DNA from: Caldilineaceae bacterium
GTDB taxonomy: Bacteria > Chloroflexota > Anaerolineae > Caldilineales > Caldilineaceae
NCBI GenBank assembly: GCA_022842065.1
Contig: JALHQH010000020.1
Location: 1-64,000 of the forward strand
Direction of reading: 5' to 3'
DNA length: 64,000 bases
Below, one piece after another: positions 1-9,022 of the stretch (the stretch's first letter is position 1; each line of letters begins with the position of its first letter). A model generated the notes under the pieces. The model was given only the letters and a program-made list of their open reading frames with translations. It ran no database searches and had not been told where the DNA came from. The position numbers and the translations under genes are program-made.

Positions 1-605
1 GTTCCGGCGCACGCGCGTCAAGCCCGAAGACCACTTCGGCGCGGTTCTCACTAAAGTGCTCGGTGGCCTGGGTATGCAAGACGGCGCGTACTACCGCCGT
101 CTCAAACGGCAACGCACCGCCAACTAGTTGGACCGCAATCGTTTGTGAAAAGATCGCCGTTTTTTCTAATTCGGGCAAACGCCATTGCAACTCGACCGCA
201 CCTTTGGCGGGCTTGAGTTCCGGGGGCAATTCCAGCGTGAGCAGTGCGCCATCCAACTTGTCCGCGGTGGCGCGCCAGGCGTTGACGATCAACGTGGCTT
301 TTTCACCGGGATGCAGCAGCGTGCGGTCACTCGTCAAATTGACAAAGAGCGCCACCGGCAACACCGTTTGGGGGGCCGGGCGATCATCAAGCGGTGGTGC
401 CACCGCGACATCGGCAAACGTCTCATCAACCGGGTTTGTTTGGGTTGGCGGGGTCGTCACAGGTTTGGCGATTGGGCTAGGGGGTGGCGCAAGCGGGGGT
501 GCCGCCAAGAGGGTACTGGGTAAGACACTTTGAACGAGGATCAGAGTGACAATGAGTCCATGCAATGCGCGTAGAACAAACGGTCTAGGGGGGGTACGTG
601 GACAT
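1..605 (-). CDS. Secreted protein, 5' part only (runs off the left edge); start region interrupted at a C7 tract
   Basis: The minus strand is open from about position 590 to the window edge. It encodes a signal-peptide-like segment (hydrophobic core LHGLIVTLILVQSVLP, then LLAAPP), a Pro-rich stretch and a domain with the look of an extracellular beta-sandwich (it includes LLHPGEKATLIVNAW). The natural start is the ATG at 605-603, which has AGGAG 8 bases upstream. However, that ATG is one base out of frame with the rest: ATG TCC ACG TAC CCC CCC TAG. Eight C instead of seven at 588-594 would give an uninterrupted MSTYPPPPRPF start. Without that, only a weak internal TTG remains. The product is probably exported, but its function is unknown. 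The interruption may be a sequencing error, a real frameshift or a phase-variable tract. Several plus-strand reading frames overlap this gene and are shadows. Confidence 0.6.
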
Positions 606-914
606 AATGATTTCTCCTATTGGTGGTGACGGTGGGTTAACAATCGGGCAGCGATGAGAGCAGCGATGGCGAAAGCGGATTAGATTGGATAATGCGATCA
701 GCCAGGTGCGGTAAATGACGCACACGGCTACCATTATCTTATTCACTTTTACCTTACGTGTCAATCAGCAATAAAGTCCTAAATTCACAGAAAACTTACA
801 AAAAAAATGCGTCCAACGCCTGTTTTTCCCAAAACGTCTTGCCCCACCGCCTCATGCTTGATAGCCCACCACCACTTTTTGACCCAGCGCGAAGCCCTGC
901 ATTACAATAGAGCG
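606..914. other. Divergent spacer between the secreted protein and rlmN
   Basis: About 300 bases without a convincing gene. The left end holds the ribosome-binding site of the minus-strand gene. The middle (about 720-810) is AT-rich and is a plausible place for that gene's promoter. The right end holds the rlmN promoter. Nothing else was recognised. Confidence 0.5.
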
Positions 915-915
915 A
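879..915 (+). promoter_or_regulatory. rlmN promoter, apparently giving a leaderless mRNA
   Basis: TTGACC at 879-884, an 18-base spacer and TACAAT at 903-908. Only six bases separate the -10 box from the ATG at 915, so transcription should start at or within a base of the A of the start codon. No Shine-Dalgarno sequence precedes the ATG, which fits a leaderless message. Confidence 0.55.
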
Positions 916-2084
916 TGGACACATCAATCACGCTGACGCCAACCTGGCCAGGATCAATTCAACCAACCCAACCAACGCCCGCCGACCAGCGCGTCGCCGT
1001 ACTCGATCTCACTTTTGCCGAGTTAACCGACTTTGTTGTCGGGCTCGGGCAGCCGGCGTTCCGGGCGCGCCAACTTTGGGATTGGCTCTATAAACGTTAT
1101 GCCGCCGACTTTGCGCAGATGAGCAATCTGTCCAAGGGGTTGCGCGACCAGTTGATCGCGCAGGCGCTCATCGACCCGCTGACACCAGTGGCGGAAATTG
1201 TCTCCCAGGCGGGCGACACCTTGAAGGTGCTCTTCCAGTTGCATGACGGCCAGACAATTGAAACGGTGCTGATGCTTTATGACAAGCGGCGCACCCTCTG
1301 TATCAGCAGCCAGGCCGGCTGTGCAATGGGCTGCACCTTTTGCGCCACGGCCCAAGGCGGACTGGCGCGCAACCTGACGCCAGGCGAAATTGTGGCCCAG
1401 GTGCTCTACTTTGCTCGCTATCTGGCCGATCCCGCCGCCTTGCCCGCAACCGATGTTGAACGTCCCAGCCATGTCACGAACATCGTGTTGATGGGCATGG
1501 GCGAGCCGCTGCACAACTACAAAAATGTGTGGACCGCACTGCGCCGTCTCACCGATGCCGATACCTTTGGACTGGGCGCGCGCCATATCACCCTCAGCAC
1601 GGTGGGGCTGGTGCCGATGATCGAGCGCATGGCCGACGAGGAGTTGCAGATCAACCTGGCGGTGAGTCTGCACGCGCCGAATGATGAACTGCGCACAAGT
1701 TTGGTGCCGATCAACCGGGGCTATGGCGTGGATGAATTGCTGACCGCAGTACGCAACTATGTGGCCAAGACTAATCGGCGGGTCACCTTTGAATATGCGC
1801 TGATGGCGGGGATCAATGACACCCCAGCGCTGGCGACCGAGTTGGGGGAGAAATTGCAAGGGCTGCTCTGCCACGTCAATGTGATCCCGCTCAACCCGAT
1901 TCCCGACAGCCCTTACCAACCGACCAGTGATGCGGATACCTTGCGCTTTGTGGAAATTCTGCGGGAACATGGAGTGCCGGCCACCGTGCGCTTGCGCCGC
2001 GGGATCGAGATCAACGCCGGCTGTGGTCAATTGCGCCGGGCAGTGACGGGTAAAATAGGGGCGGACGAGGACAAACAACGGTAA
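915..2084 (+). CDS. rlmN: 23S rRNA (A2503-C2) / tRNA methyltransferase, radical SAM
   Basis: Methylates C2 of A2503 in 23S rRNA, and of A37 in some tRNAs, using two SAM molecules and a 4Fe-4S cluster. The 389-residue product carries the cluster motif C136-AMG-C140-TF-C143. C129, seven residues earlier, sits where the E. coli catalytic C118 lies. C370 in INAGCGQL is the methyl-carrying cysteine equivalent to C355. The length fits the family. I chose ATG 915 because the product then begins just before the conserved N-terminal domain and because a promoter ends right before it. A longer in-frame version from 807 would add 36 residues of no recognisable character. The gene is followed by a 25-base-arm inverted repeat and converges with rpmB. 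Confidence 0.95.
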   Translation: MDTSITLTPTWPGSIQPTQPTPADQRVAVLDLTFAELTDFVVGLGQPAFRARQLWDWLYKRYAADFAQMSNLSKGLRDQLIAQALIDPLTPVAEIVSQAGDTLKVLFQLHDGQTIETVLMLYDKRRTLCISSQAGCAMGCTFCATAQGGLARNLTPGEIVAQVLYFARYLADPAALPATDVERPSHVTNIVLMGMGEPLHNYKNVWTALRRLTDADTFGLGARHITLSTVGLVPMIERMADEELQINLAVSLHAPNDELRTSLVPINRGYGVDELLTAVRNYVAKTNRRVTFEYALMAGINDTPALATELGEKLQGLLCHVNVIPLNPIPDSPYQPTSDADTLRFVEILREHGVPATVRLRRGIEINAGCGQLRRAVTGKIGADEDKQR

Positions 2085-2086
2085 AA

Positions 2087-2180
2087 ATAGAACGCGGATT
2101 TTCCGGATTTAGCTGTTCAGGCGGATAAACCCTATAACAATCAGCGGAAATCTGCTAAATCCGGAAAATCCGCGTTCTAT
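2087..2180. repeat. Inverted repeat, ATAGAACGCGGATT family, copy 1
   Basis: Two perfect 25-base arms, 2087-2111 and 2156-2180, both ending outward in ATAGAACGCGGATT, with a 44-base centre. It begins three bases after the rlmN stop. A related copy lies at 61092-61187. The role is unknown; it could act as a 3'-end hairpin for rlmN or be a MITE-like element. Confidence 0.85.
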
Positions 2181-2201
2181 CTGCAGTTACGACTGGCAAA
2201 C

Positions 2202-2234
2202 AAAAAATGACCCGGCTGTTGATCGCCGGGTCAT
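2202..2234 (-). terminator. Intrinsic terminator of rpmB
   Basis: Read on the minus strand, a 9-bp stem ATGACCCGG / CCGGGTCAT (2226-2234 with 2207-2215) is followed directly by a run of six T. It lies 28 bases past the rpmB stop. Confidence 0.85.
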
Positions 2235-2261
2235 GAGTGCAACACTCTAATGCAGTGAGGG

Positions 2262-2444
2262 TTACACAGTTTTGGAAATGGTGCGAATGCATGAGGTGCA
2301 GAGCCGTTTGCCGACTGAATTGCCATTCTCCATCACGTTGACTTTTTGCACATTCACATTCCAGCGCCGCCGAGTGGCCTTGCGCGACCAGGGGCGGTTG
2401 TTACCGAACTGGGGACCCCGCCCACATAGTTGACATTTTGCCAT
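2262..2444 (-). CDS. rpmB: 50S ribosomal protein L28, zinc-binding form
   Basis: A 60-residue protein starting [14 protein letters not shown], with Arg/Lys-rich centre and a C-terminal LCTSC. The four cysteines C4, C7, C49 and C52 form the zinc site of the C+ type of L28, a structural protein of the large subunit. ATG 2444 is preferred over an upstream in-frame ATG because it has AGGGAGG seven bases ahead and gives the standard L28 N-terminus. It is a single gene with its own intrinsic terminator and is convergent with rlmN. Confidence 0.95.
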   Translation of the reverse strand: MAKCQLCGRGPQFGNNRPWSRKATRRRWNVNVQKVNVMENGNSVGKRLCTSCIRTISKTV

Positions 2445-2501
2445 TGAAGCATCCTCCCTAAATTCAAAGCTTGTCCAAATCAATTCAATCAACGCCAGTA
2501 C

Positions 2502-2550
2502 TTAGTGTTTTATGCTTAGTATTTTATATTTAGCGTTTTATACTTTAGTT
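2502..2550. repeat. Heptamer array, TTAGYRT / TTTATRY words
   Basis: Seven consecutive 7-bp words: TTAGTGT, TTTATGC, TTAGTAT, TTTATAT, TTAGCGT, TTTATAC, TTTAGTT. It can also be seen as three and a half 14-bp units. It lies just upstream of rpmB on the minus strand, so it may overlap that gene's promoter region. Confidence 0.7.
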
Positions 2551-2582
2551 TAAACTTTATTGATCACATGCAACAGGTAATT

Positions 2583-2631
2583 CGCAATCAATAATACGCT
2601 ACACGCAATAAGCAATCCGCATAGAGCAATT
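2583..2631. repeat. Heptamer array, CGCAATC-like words
   Basis: Seven 7-bp words in a row: CGCAATC, AATAATA, CGCTACA, CGCAATA, AGCAATC, CGCATAG, AGCAATT. The words are diverged but keep the 7-base phase. Confidence 0.6.
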
Positions 2632-2666
2632 TTTGCAATTATCCCGCAACCTTTTTATGCTAACAT

Positions 2667-2789
2667 ATTGCCGATAACACTGTCAAACTGTGCGGGGACT
2701 GCGGTCTATTTGAATGCGGCGAAAAGCAACAACGAATTGAACAATGCAATGAACCTGGTCGGGTGGCGATCACTTGCTGCCGTTCTTAA
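2667..2789 (+). CDS. Possible Cys-rich mini-protein without a canonical start codon
   Basis: Between a TAA at 2661 and a TAA at 2787 lies an open frame of 40 codons reading IADNTVKLCGDCGLFECG and onward to VAITCCRS. It has six cysteines in the pattern CGDC, FEC, QC and TCC, typical of a small metal-binding or disulfide knuckle. The frame has no ATG, GTG or TTG; ATT 2667 is the first codon. A TATGCT box at 2656-2661, 16 bases after TTGCAA, would start a transcript almost exactly there, as in rlmN. It could be a real small gene with an ATT start, a fragment that lost its start, or chance. It ends 54 bases before degV. Confidence 0.3.
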   Translation: MADNTVKLCGDCGLFECGEKQQRIEQCNEPGRVAITCCRS

Positions 2790-2843
2790 TTGACTGTCGC
2801 GGCCCTAGCGCCTCTGCACACAAAGCTGGAAAAGAAATTTGTC

Positions 2844-3704
2844 ATGGGAAAAGTACGAATTGTCACGGATAGTAATGCCTTTATACCACCGGCACTAAAA
2901 GAAAAATATGCGATTGAGATCATTCCCCATCGCATCAAAATTGGGGGCGCTTTTTATGAAGAAGGGCCCGATTTCACGGCCGATGATCTCTTTGAAAAGC
3001 TGAGTGAAGCACAGGCCAGTGGCTTCAACCGTTTGCCGGAGATTGTCCCCCCCGATGTCAATCTGATTCTCGATACCTACACCGGGATGGGCCCTGATGC
3101 CGAACAGATCGTCTCGATCCACACCAGTGGCGAGTTAAGCCCCATGTGGAAACAGGCCCGCCGCGCCGCCGAAATGCTCAAGGGCCGTTACACCATTCGC
3201 GTCTTCGATAGCATGAGTGCTTCGTATGGGCTGGGGCTGTTGGTGGAACAGGCGGCGATGGATGCTGAGCGCAACTTAAATGTTCATGAAATTGCTCGTG
3301 CCGTCAATGGGGCCGCACCGCATCTCTACGTGGCCATCTTTGCCGAGAGCCTGCACTATCTTGAGCGCAGCACGCAACTCAGCCCCTCGCAGAGCATTCT
3401 CGGCTCGATGTTGGGCATCAAGGCGATGTTGATGATGGAAGAGGGCAAGTTGCTGCCACTGGAGAAGGTGCAGACGCGTGAAGAGGTGGTCGATAAGCTT
3501 CACGAATTTGTCGTCGAATTTGCTACGGTCGAACGCATTGGGGTGATGCACCACGCCTATGACCAGCATAGCCTCATGCTGATTGAACGGCTGCAGGAGA
3601 CCTTGCCCCATGTGCCTATCGTCAAGCTCGACTACCCGCCGAGTCTCGCCATTCATGTCGGCCCCAACATGATCGGCGTTGTGGTCTACGAAGGGCTGAT
3701 GTAG
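2844..3704 (+). CDS. DegV family fatty-acid-binding protein
   Basis: 286 residues starting [16 protein letters not shown], the DegV opening with the strand followed by TDSN where the lipid carboxylate is held. Other family landmarks are [14 protein letters not shown] (the second Ser/Thr site), [15 protein letters not shown] and the C-terminal [14 protein letters not shown]. DegV proteins bind a single fatty acid; in Gram-positives some (FakB) hand it to the FakA kinase. No FakA is present in this window, so the pathway is an inference. I chose ATG 2844 because it starts right at the first beta strand; a longer in-frame reading adds 18 atypical residues. The ribosome-binding site is weak. Confidence 0.88.
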   Translation: MGKVRIVTDSNAFIPPALKEKYAIEIIPHRIKIGGAFYEEGPDFTADDLFEKLSEAQASGFNRLPEIVPPDVNLILDTYTGMGPDAEQIVSIHTSGELSPMWKQARRAAEMLKGRYTIRVFDSMSASYGLGLLVEQAAMDAERNLNVHEIARAVNGAAPHLYVAIFAESLHYLERSTQLSPSQSILGSMLGIKAMLMMEEGKLLPLEKVQTREEVVDKLHEFVVEFATVERIGVMHHAYDQHSLMLIERLQETLPHVPIVKLDYPPSLAIHVGPNMIGVVVYEGLM

Positions 3705-3819
3705 CTGGCCGGCCCCACCGGCACAAACTGTTACATCGATCATGTGATCCCAATCGTCTCTATGCCAGTGGCCGGCACAGAGCATGCAGCGCAGCACACA
3801 GAGCAGAAGGAACCAACCC

Positions 3820-6399
3820 GTGTCGAGTTCAGCAGTGATACGTCTCCAACGTGTCTTAGATTTAGAAGAAAAACAGAGCTGGCGCAACCGCGCCGTCATC
3901 GGTGGCTTGCAGGCAATGGGGGAACGTTGGTCAGTTGATGCACGCGCCGAAGGCATGCCGGAAGAGCAGATGGTCGCCGTACTGGCGCTGATGGCGCAAT
4001 ACGAAACCGTGGCTGGCCGCAGTCGCCCCGGCGTCATTGAAAAGCTACGCATGGCCCTCTCTGGCAAAGTGGAAGATTATGACGAACTGCTGGATGACAT
4101 CCTTGCCGAAGATGTTGATGGCAGCGCGGTCACCGGCTGGGCCGAGGCCAGCCCAGTGACGAAAGAGGCGCAAGAGCCCCCGGCCGTCGAGACGATGACG
4201 CCATCCCCCTTGGGGGCAACGCCCGTCACCGAGCGCATAACCAATGCCCCCTCATTTGTCTACGAGGAGCCTCAACCCACCTATGTGGCGCGGGCACGCG
4301 TGCGCCGCCAACAAAAAGCCATGCAGAGCAACCGCAGCCCCCACGACTTGCAGGCTGCGCCCACGCTGTTGAATGGGGTTGGACCGTCGACCGCCGAACA
4401 GTTAGCACGGTTGGACATTAATCGGGTGGTTGATCTGCTGTGGCACCTGCCCCTCCGCCACGAGGATTACAGCCAGTTGCGCACCATCAGCCAGCTCCAG
4501 CCGGGCGAACAGGTGACGATTGTCGCCAATTTGTGGGAGGTCAAAAGCCGCAAGGTGAGCATGAGTCGCGAGATGATCCAGGGCATCCTCGCCGACGGCA
4601 CCGGCACATTGCACGCCACCTGGTGGAATAAATTTGTGCGCAACCAGCTTAAGCCTAATAGTACCATGCGCTTTAGTGGCAAAGTAGGCCTTTACATGGG
4701 GCAGAAAACGCTGGACAACCCGGCCTTTGAGGATGTTGATGCCGACATGGTGGCCACCGGTCGCCTGGCCCCGGTCTATGGGCTCACCGAAGGGCTTAGC
4801 CAGAAGCGCCTGCGCGAGTTGATGCGCCAAGCCCTGGACGAATTTGTCTATTTTATGACCGACCCGCTGCCCCTGGATGTGCGCGAGACCTTTGCCCTGC
4901 CAGATCTGGTGACGGCGTTGCAAAATATGCACTTCCCCGAAGATCAAGAAACCTTGCTTGCCGCCCATAAACGGCTCGCTTTTGAAGAATTTTTCTACAT
5001 CCAACTGGGGGTCTTACAACGGCGCCGCGAGTTACACAAGACGAGCGCGCCGGCGATTGCCGCGACCGATGAGTTGCTGGCCAACTTTACTGCTCGGCTG
5101 CCCTTTCAACTGACTGACGCCCAAGCGCGCGTCCTCGGGGAAGTGTTGGTGGATCTCCGCCGCAGTGTGCCAATGACACGGTTGGTGCAAGGTGATGTGG
5201 GCAGTGGCAAAACCGCCGTCGCCGCCGGGGCCATGTGGATCAGCGCCGCCAATGGGTTGCAATCCGCGCTGCTGGCACCAACCCAGATTTTGGCCGAGCA
5301 ACATCACCGCGGCATTAGCACACTGCTCGGTGGTATGGCTCGCCCCGATGGCAAAACGATTGAAGTCGCGCTGCTGACAGGGCGGGTGACCGGTGCCGAG
5401 CGTGAACGCATTCTCGCCGGACTGCGCGACGGGACGATTGACATTGTGGTCGGCACCACCGCCCTGATCCAAGAACAAGTTGGTTTTGATAACCTGGGCT
5501 TTGCGGTGGTTGATGAACAACATCGTTTTGGGGTTGAACAACGGGGTGCACTCCGCACCAAGAGTAACCAACAGCCTCATCTGCTTGTCATGAGCGCCAC
5601 CCCGATCCCCCGCAGCCTGGCGATGACCGTCTATGGCGATCTGGATGTGAGTGCAATTGATCAGATGCCGCCGGGACGCATAGAAGTCAAAACCAAGCTT
5701 TTCCGTCCCCGTGAACGCGAACGGCTCTACAGCTTTTTACGCCGCGAGGTGGAAGCCGGGCGCCAGATCTTTATTGTCTATCCCTTGGTGGAAGAGAGCG
5801 AGAAGCTCGATGTAGGCGCGGCGGTCGATGAGCATGGCCGACTTAGCAGCGAGATCTTCCCCGATCTGCGCTTGGGGCTGCTGCATGGCCGCATGAGTGG
5901 GGCAGAAAAGGATGAGGTCATGCGCGCCTTTGTCGGTGGCGAATACCAAATTCTGGTCAGCACCAGCGTCATCGAAGTCGGGATTGATGTGCCCAACGCC
6001 TCGCTGATTATCGTGGAAGATGCGGACCGCTTTGGCCTGGCCCAACTCCATCAGTTCCGTGGCCGCGTGGGCCGTGGTCAACATCAGAGCTACTGCGCGC
6101 TGATTAGCAAAGCCGATGGTGCGGACGCCGAAGCGCGCTTACACGCCTTGGAAGCGACCAACAATGGCTTTGAGTTGGCCGAAAAGGATCTGGAATTACG
6201 TGGGCCGGGTGAATTCCTAGGTACCAAACAGAGTGGTTTGCCCGAATTGCGCGTTGCCCACCTGAGTGATGTCGCCACCTTGGCCCTGGCCCGCGAAGCT
6301 GCCCAAAAGCTCTTTGCGGTCGATCCCGACCTGCGCGACCACAGCGCCTTGCAAAAACAGGTTTGGCGCTTCTGGCGTGGGCATGGGGATGTGAATTAA
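3820..6399 (+). CDS. recG: ATP-dependent DNA helicase RecG
   Basis: An 859-residue branch-migration helicase that remodels stalled forks and Holliday junctions. There is a lineage-type N-terminal extension of about 170 residues, including an acidic segment, then a helix-hairpin-helix-like stretch ([17 protein letters not shown]) and the wedge/OB domain ([12 protein letters not shown]). The helicase core has Walker A GDVGSGKT from residue 458, the DEQH box at 565-568, SATPIPRS, and QFRGRVGRG as motif VI. GTG 3820 is chosen because AGAAGGA lies about eight bases ahead; an in-frame ATG at 3784 is the alternative. The gene is followed within four bases by an inverted heptamer array and then by an aldo/keto reductase on the same strand. 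Confidence 0.95.
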   Translation: MSSSAVIRLQRVLDLEEKQSWRNRAVIGGLQAMGERWSVDARAEGMPEEQMVAVLALMAQYETVAGRSRPGVIEKLRMALSGKVEDYDELLDDILAEDVDGSAVTGWAEASPVTKEAQEPPAVETMTPSPLGATPVTERITNAPSFVYEEPQPTYVARARVRRQQKAMQSNRSPHDLQAAPTLLNGVGPSTAEQLARLDINRVVDLLWHLPLRHEDYSQLRTISQLQPGEQVTIVANLWEVKSRKVSMSREMIQGILADGTGTLHATWWNKFVRNQLKPNSTMRFSGKVGLYMGQKTLDNPAFEDVDADMVATGRLAPVYGLTEGLSQKRLRELMRQALDEFVYFMTDPLPLDVRETFALPDLVTALQNMHFPEDQETLLAAHKRLAFEEFFYIQLGVLQRRRELHKTSAPAIAATDELLANFTARLPFQLTDAQARVLGEVLVDLRRSVPMTRLVQGDVGSGKTAVAAGAMWISAANGLQSALLAPTQILAEQHHRGISTLLGGMARPDGKTIEVALLTGRVTGAERERILAGLRDGTIDIVVGTTALIQEQVGFDNLGFAVVDEQHRFGVEQRGALRTKSNQQPHLLVMSATPIPRSLAMTVYGDLDVSAIDQMPPGRIEVKTKLFRPRERERLYSFLRREVEAGRQIFIVYPLVEESEKLDVGAAVDEHGRLSSEIFPDLRLGLLHGRMSGAEKDEVMRAFVGGEYQILVSTSVIEVGIDVPNASLIIVEDADRFGLAQLHQFRGRVGRGQHQSYCALISKADGADAEARLHALEATNNGFELAEKDLELRGPGEFLGTKQSGLPELRVAHLSDVATLALAREAAQKLFAVDPDLRDHSALQKQVWRFWRGHGDVN

Positions 6400-6402
6400 C
6401 CG

Positions 6403-6475
6403 ACGAGAGACGAGAGACGACCGGCGGCTGAGCTTGTCGAAGCCAAAGGTCGTCCGTCGTCTCTCGTCCATCAGC
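6403..6475. repeat. Inverted heptamer array after recG (ACGAGAG words)
   Basis: The left arm reads ACGAGAG, ACGAGAG, ACGACC. The right arm carries the same words in reverse complement (GGTCGTCCGTCGTCTCTCGT). The arms enclose a G/C-rich centre with GGCTGAGCTTGTCGAAGCC. It starts three bases after the recG stop and should form a strong hairpin in the mRNA. Confidence 0.7.
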
Positions 6476-6488
6476 ACAAGGATAGACT

Positions 6489-7454
6489 ATGCAATACCGC
6501 AATTTAGGCCGCACTGGTTTGAAAGTCTCCGCCCTCTGTTTGGGTACCATGCAGTGGGGGTGGAGTGCGGACGAGGCCGCCAGTTTTACGGTGATGGATG
6601 GCTTTGCCGCGGCCGGTGGTAATTTTCTCGACACGTCGGATATTTATAGCAACTGGGTCGAGGGCAATTCTGGCGGCGTGAGCGAGGAGATCATTGGGCG
6701 CTGGTTGCAGCAGCGGGGCCAACGCCACGAGCTGGTGATCGCCACCAAAGTCCGTGGGCGTATGTGGGCCGGCCCGAATGGCGAAGGGCTCAGCCGCGCG
6801 CACATTATCCGCGCCTGTGAAGAGAGCCTGCGCCGCCTGCAAACCGACTACATTGACCTCTATCAGGCCCACTGGTTTGACGCTGACACCCCAATCGAAG
6901 AGACGATGGCCGCCTTTGACACGCTGGTGCAACAAGGCAAAGTGCGCTATGTGGGCTGTAGCAACTACCCAGCCTGGCGATTAGTCGCCGCGCTTTGGGC
7001 CAGTGACAAGCACCAACTGGCGCGTTATGACAGCATCCAACCCCATTACAACCTGGCCTATCGGCAAGAATTTGAGCAGGATCTGCAGGATGTGGTCACC
7101 CAATATGGGTTGGCGGTCATTCCCTACAGTGCCCTGGCTGGGGGCTTCCTCACTGGCAAATACCAACGTGAAGGAACGACCGCCAGCGTGCGCGCAGGTG
7201 GGGTCGAGAAGCGTTATTTCAATGAAAAGGGCTGGCAACTGATTGACGGCGTACGCGAGGTGGCAGCCGCCGCAGAGAGTACGCCGACTGCCGTTGCCTT
7301 GGCCTGGTTGCTCGCCCAGCCCTTTATGACGGCGCCGATTATTGGGGCCAATTCCCTGGCCCAGTTGCAGGAAAGTTTAGCCGCAGTTACATTGACGCTC
7401 ACCCCGGCGCAGGTGCGCCACCTGACGGAACTGTCTATGTGGCGAGGAGGATAA
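6489..7454 (+). CDS. Aldo/keto reductase family oxidoreductase
   Basis: 321 residues, a (beta/alpha)8 NAD(P)H-dependent carbonyl reductase. It starts [20 protein letters not shown] and has [11 protein letters not shown] with the catalytic Asp and Tyr, ATKVRGRM with the Lys, and YQAHWFD with the His, giving the full tetrad. The C-terminal [15 protein letters not shown] binds the 2'-phosphate end of the cofactor. It resembles the YajO/Tas or voltage-channel-beta-like branch. The substrate cannot be told from sequence. The stop codon lies inside GAGGAGGATAAG, which serves as the ribosome-binding site of the next gene, so the two are probably translated together. Confidence 0.9.
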   Translation: MQYRNLGRTGLKVSALCLGTMQWGWSADEAASFTVMDGFAAAGGNFLDTSDIYSNWVEGNSGGVSEEIIGRWLQQRGQRHELVIATKVRGRMWAGPNGEGLSRAHIIRACEESLRRLQTDYIDLYQAHWFDADTPIEETMAAFDTLVQQGKVRYVGCSNYPAWRLVAALWASDKHQLARYDSIQPHYNLAYRQEFEQDLQDVVTQYGLAVIPYSALAGGFLTGKYQREGTTASVRAGGVEKRYFNEKGWQLIDGVREVAAAAESTPTAVALAWLLAQPFMTAPIIGANSLAQLQESLAAVTLTLTPAQVRHLTELSMWRGG

Positions 7455-7458
7455 GTAT

Positions 7459-8619
7459 GTGATCAGCACCTTGCTTCGCCATTGCCGCAGGCCATTTGGA
7501 CCCTCACTATTCCTATTAGGGCCGCTGCTCATCTCGCTCATCATTGTCGTCCACGGCGAACGCATCCAACAGCATTGGTCAACCTATCACTGGGAAGATC
7601 AGCTCTTTTTTGACCACGACCACCGTTTTATCCACCGGTTGGATCATTGTTTTACGCGGCCTGCACTTTGGCCCGGACTTTACCGCCCACTTACAACCAA
7701 TTGCTATTACCTCATTGGTGGCTGGCTTTTTGACCACCGCATTGAAATCTACCACGCGATCAACGTCACGCTTTACACCCTCAACGCGCTGCTCTTTTAC
7801 TGGCTGGCGCGCTACCTGTTGGCCCCCGGCTATGCTCTGTTGGCGGCGGCACTCTGGGTAACGCGCAATGCCCATGCCGAGTTGATCACCAACAGTGCCG
7901 AATTTCAGGCCCTCGCGGCCACTAGCTTTGCGCTGGCGGCACTGGCAATCTTTGCCCAGGCGGTGGGGCAACAGCGCCAATGGGCAATGGCACTGGTCTA
8001 TTGTTTTATTGTACTTGCCCTCTTAAGCAAAGAAGCAAGTGTGGCCATCGCTGTAATCTTACCTTGCCATCGCTGGCTCTTTGCCCATTCGCTACGCTGG
8101 CCCCATTTGGTCGGCCCCTTGGCCATTGCGGGGGGCTGGCTGGTAACCTTTCTCCTCTTCCTACGCGGTGTCAGCGATTACCAGCCAACCGGTTTTCACT
8201 ATGCCATCGACCCGGCGCTAGTGCTACACAATATGGCCGCGCACTTCTGGAGCTTTTTTAACCTGCTGGTACCGCGCAATGGTGATGTTGTAATGCCCCA
8301 AGCCGTTCACGCGCTGGCTGCGAGTCCAGGCGGGCAAATGGTTTTACTCGGGTTGTTGGGGCTGACAATCCTCTTATGCGTGCGCCAGCCACGCCTTTCA
8401 CACGAATTGCGCGTCCTGCTGTTGGGCAATCTCTTCTTCCTGCTGGGGGTGCTGCCCTACAGCTTTTTTACCGACCGCCTCTTTATGCGTTATGGCTATT
8501 TCAGCCACCTCGGGCTGGCGCTGGCGAGTGCCGCCTTCATCGCTTGGGGGGCCAAGCAGCTCAAAACGCTACGCGATGGGCGTAAATCGGTTCATAACGC
8601 CGTAAACCCCACGGCGTGA
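7459..8619 (+). CDS. Multipass membrane protein, GT-C glycosyltransferase-like
   Basis: 386 residues with about nine hydrophobic segments. The short N-terminal helix LFLLGPLLISLIIVVHG is followed by an extracytoplasmic loop rich in Asp, His and Tyr (STYHWEDQLFFDHDHRF), and then by paired helices (INVTLYTLNALLFYWLARYL). That layout matches bacterial relatives of GT-C sugar transferases that use polyprenyl-phosphate donors, in which acidic residues of the first loop are catalytic. The assignment to GT-C is an inference; the donor and acceptor are unknown. It begins at GTG 7459, four bases after the aldo/keto reductase stop, using the GGAGG there. Confidence 0.6.
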   Translation: MISTLLRHCRRPFGPSLFLLGPLLISLIIVVHGERIQQHWSTYHWEDQLFFDHDHRFIHRLDHCFTRPALWPGLYRPLTTNCYYLIGGWLFDHRIEIYHAINVTLYTLNALLFYWLARYLLAPGYALLAAALWVTRNAHAELITNSAEFQALAATSFALAALAIFAQAVGQQRQWAMALVYCFIVLALLSKEASVAIAVILPCHRWLFAHSLRWPHLVGPLAIAGGWLVTFLLFLRGVSDYQPTGFHYAIDPALVLHNMAAHFWSFFNLLVPRNGDVVMPQAVHALAASPGGQMVLLGLLGLTILLCVRQPRLSHELRVLLLGNLFFLLGVLPYSFFTDRLFMRYGYFSHLGLALASAAFIAWGAKQLKTLRDGRKSVHNAVNPTA

Positions 8620-8715
8620 TTGGCACAAACGCCAAAAAGATGCGCCCCGACAAAGGGTGGACCCATTTTTGCCGCCTCGCTAGCAGGGCGGGTCCTAAAT
8701 TTTTGCGAACGCGCT

Positions 8716-8776
8716 GACTGTCACTGGGCCAGGAGCGACTTCATCAACCAACAGATACCCGCGCCCAGCGACAGTC
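8716..8776. repeat. Imperfect inverted repeat downstream of the GT-C-like gene
   Basis: Arms 8716-8729 and 8763-8776 match at 13 of 14 bases (GACTGTCACTGGGC against GACTGTCGCTGGGC) around a 33-base centre. It lies about 100 bases past the stop at 8619. No U-run follows. The spacer 8620-8820 shows no convincing gene. Confidence 0.5.
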
Positions 8777-8821
8777 ACCTTTCTGCCCTTTTCGTAGGAT
8801 GGCCCTCGTCAACAAGGGGCA

Positions 8822-8850
8822 TTGACAACCAGAGCAGGCAATGATAAAAT
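8822..8850 (+). promoter_or_regulatory. Consensus sigma-70 promoter
   Basis: TTGACA at 8822-8827, exactly 17 bases, then TAAAAT at 8845-8850. It is the closest match to consensus seen in the window. Transcription should start near 8857 and run into the structured leader and plsC. Confidence 0.75.
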
Positions 8851-8856
8851 CCGGCG

Positions 8857-9000
8857 CATTCGTCTAGCCCGAGACCTCTTTCGGTGACTGTTTGACCAGA
8901 TGATTGTCACCTGATACCCCTGGCTGGCGAACGCCCCAGGTTGACCTACAAACTGAAGATTGCTCACGAGGTGTAGCCTGGGCTACACCTCGTTTGTCTT
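8857..9000 (+). ncRNA. Candidate structured small RNA or attenuator leader of plsC
   Basis: About 145 bases between the strong promoter and a terminator-like hairpin. Potential stems in order: CCGA/TCGG (8869-8884), GGTGAC/GTCACC (8883-8911, exclusive with the first at two bases), CCTGG/CCAGG (8919-8940), and a perfect 13-bp hairpin at 8966-8993 followed by TTTGTCTT. No match to a known RNA class (6S, SRP, RNase P, tmRNA, common riboswitches) was recognised. It could be an independent sRNA ended by the terminator, or a cis-acting attenuator with read-through into plsC at 9023. Confidence 0.45.
8966..9000 (+). terminator. Terminator-like hairpin before plsC
   Basis: Perfect 13-bp arms ACGAGGTGTAGCC (8966-8978) and GGCTACACCTCGT (8981-8993), a 2-base loop, then TTGTCTT. 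A 2-base loop means the innermost pairs would open. It lies 23 bases before the plsC start, so termination here would control plsC. Confidence 0.65.
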
Positions 9001-9022
9001 AACGAAAGGGTTCAAGATAACG

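Noticed and set aside
63..533. Plus-strand open frames at the left edge
   Set aside because: They overlap the minus-strand secreted-protein frame, which has a ribosome-binding site, signal peptide and sensible composition; the plus-strand frames have none.
1023..2078. Long minus-strand frame opposite rlmN
   Set aside because: Rich in His, Gln and Arg with no domain logic; a shadow of the rlmN codon pattern.
8620..8844. 74-codon plus-strand frame after the GT-C-like gene
   Set aside because: TTG start, no Shine-Dalgarno, low-complexity content, and it covers an inverted repeat and the -35/-10 of the next transcript.
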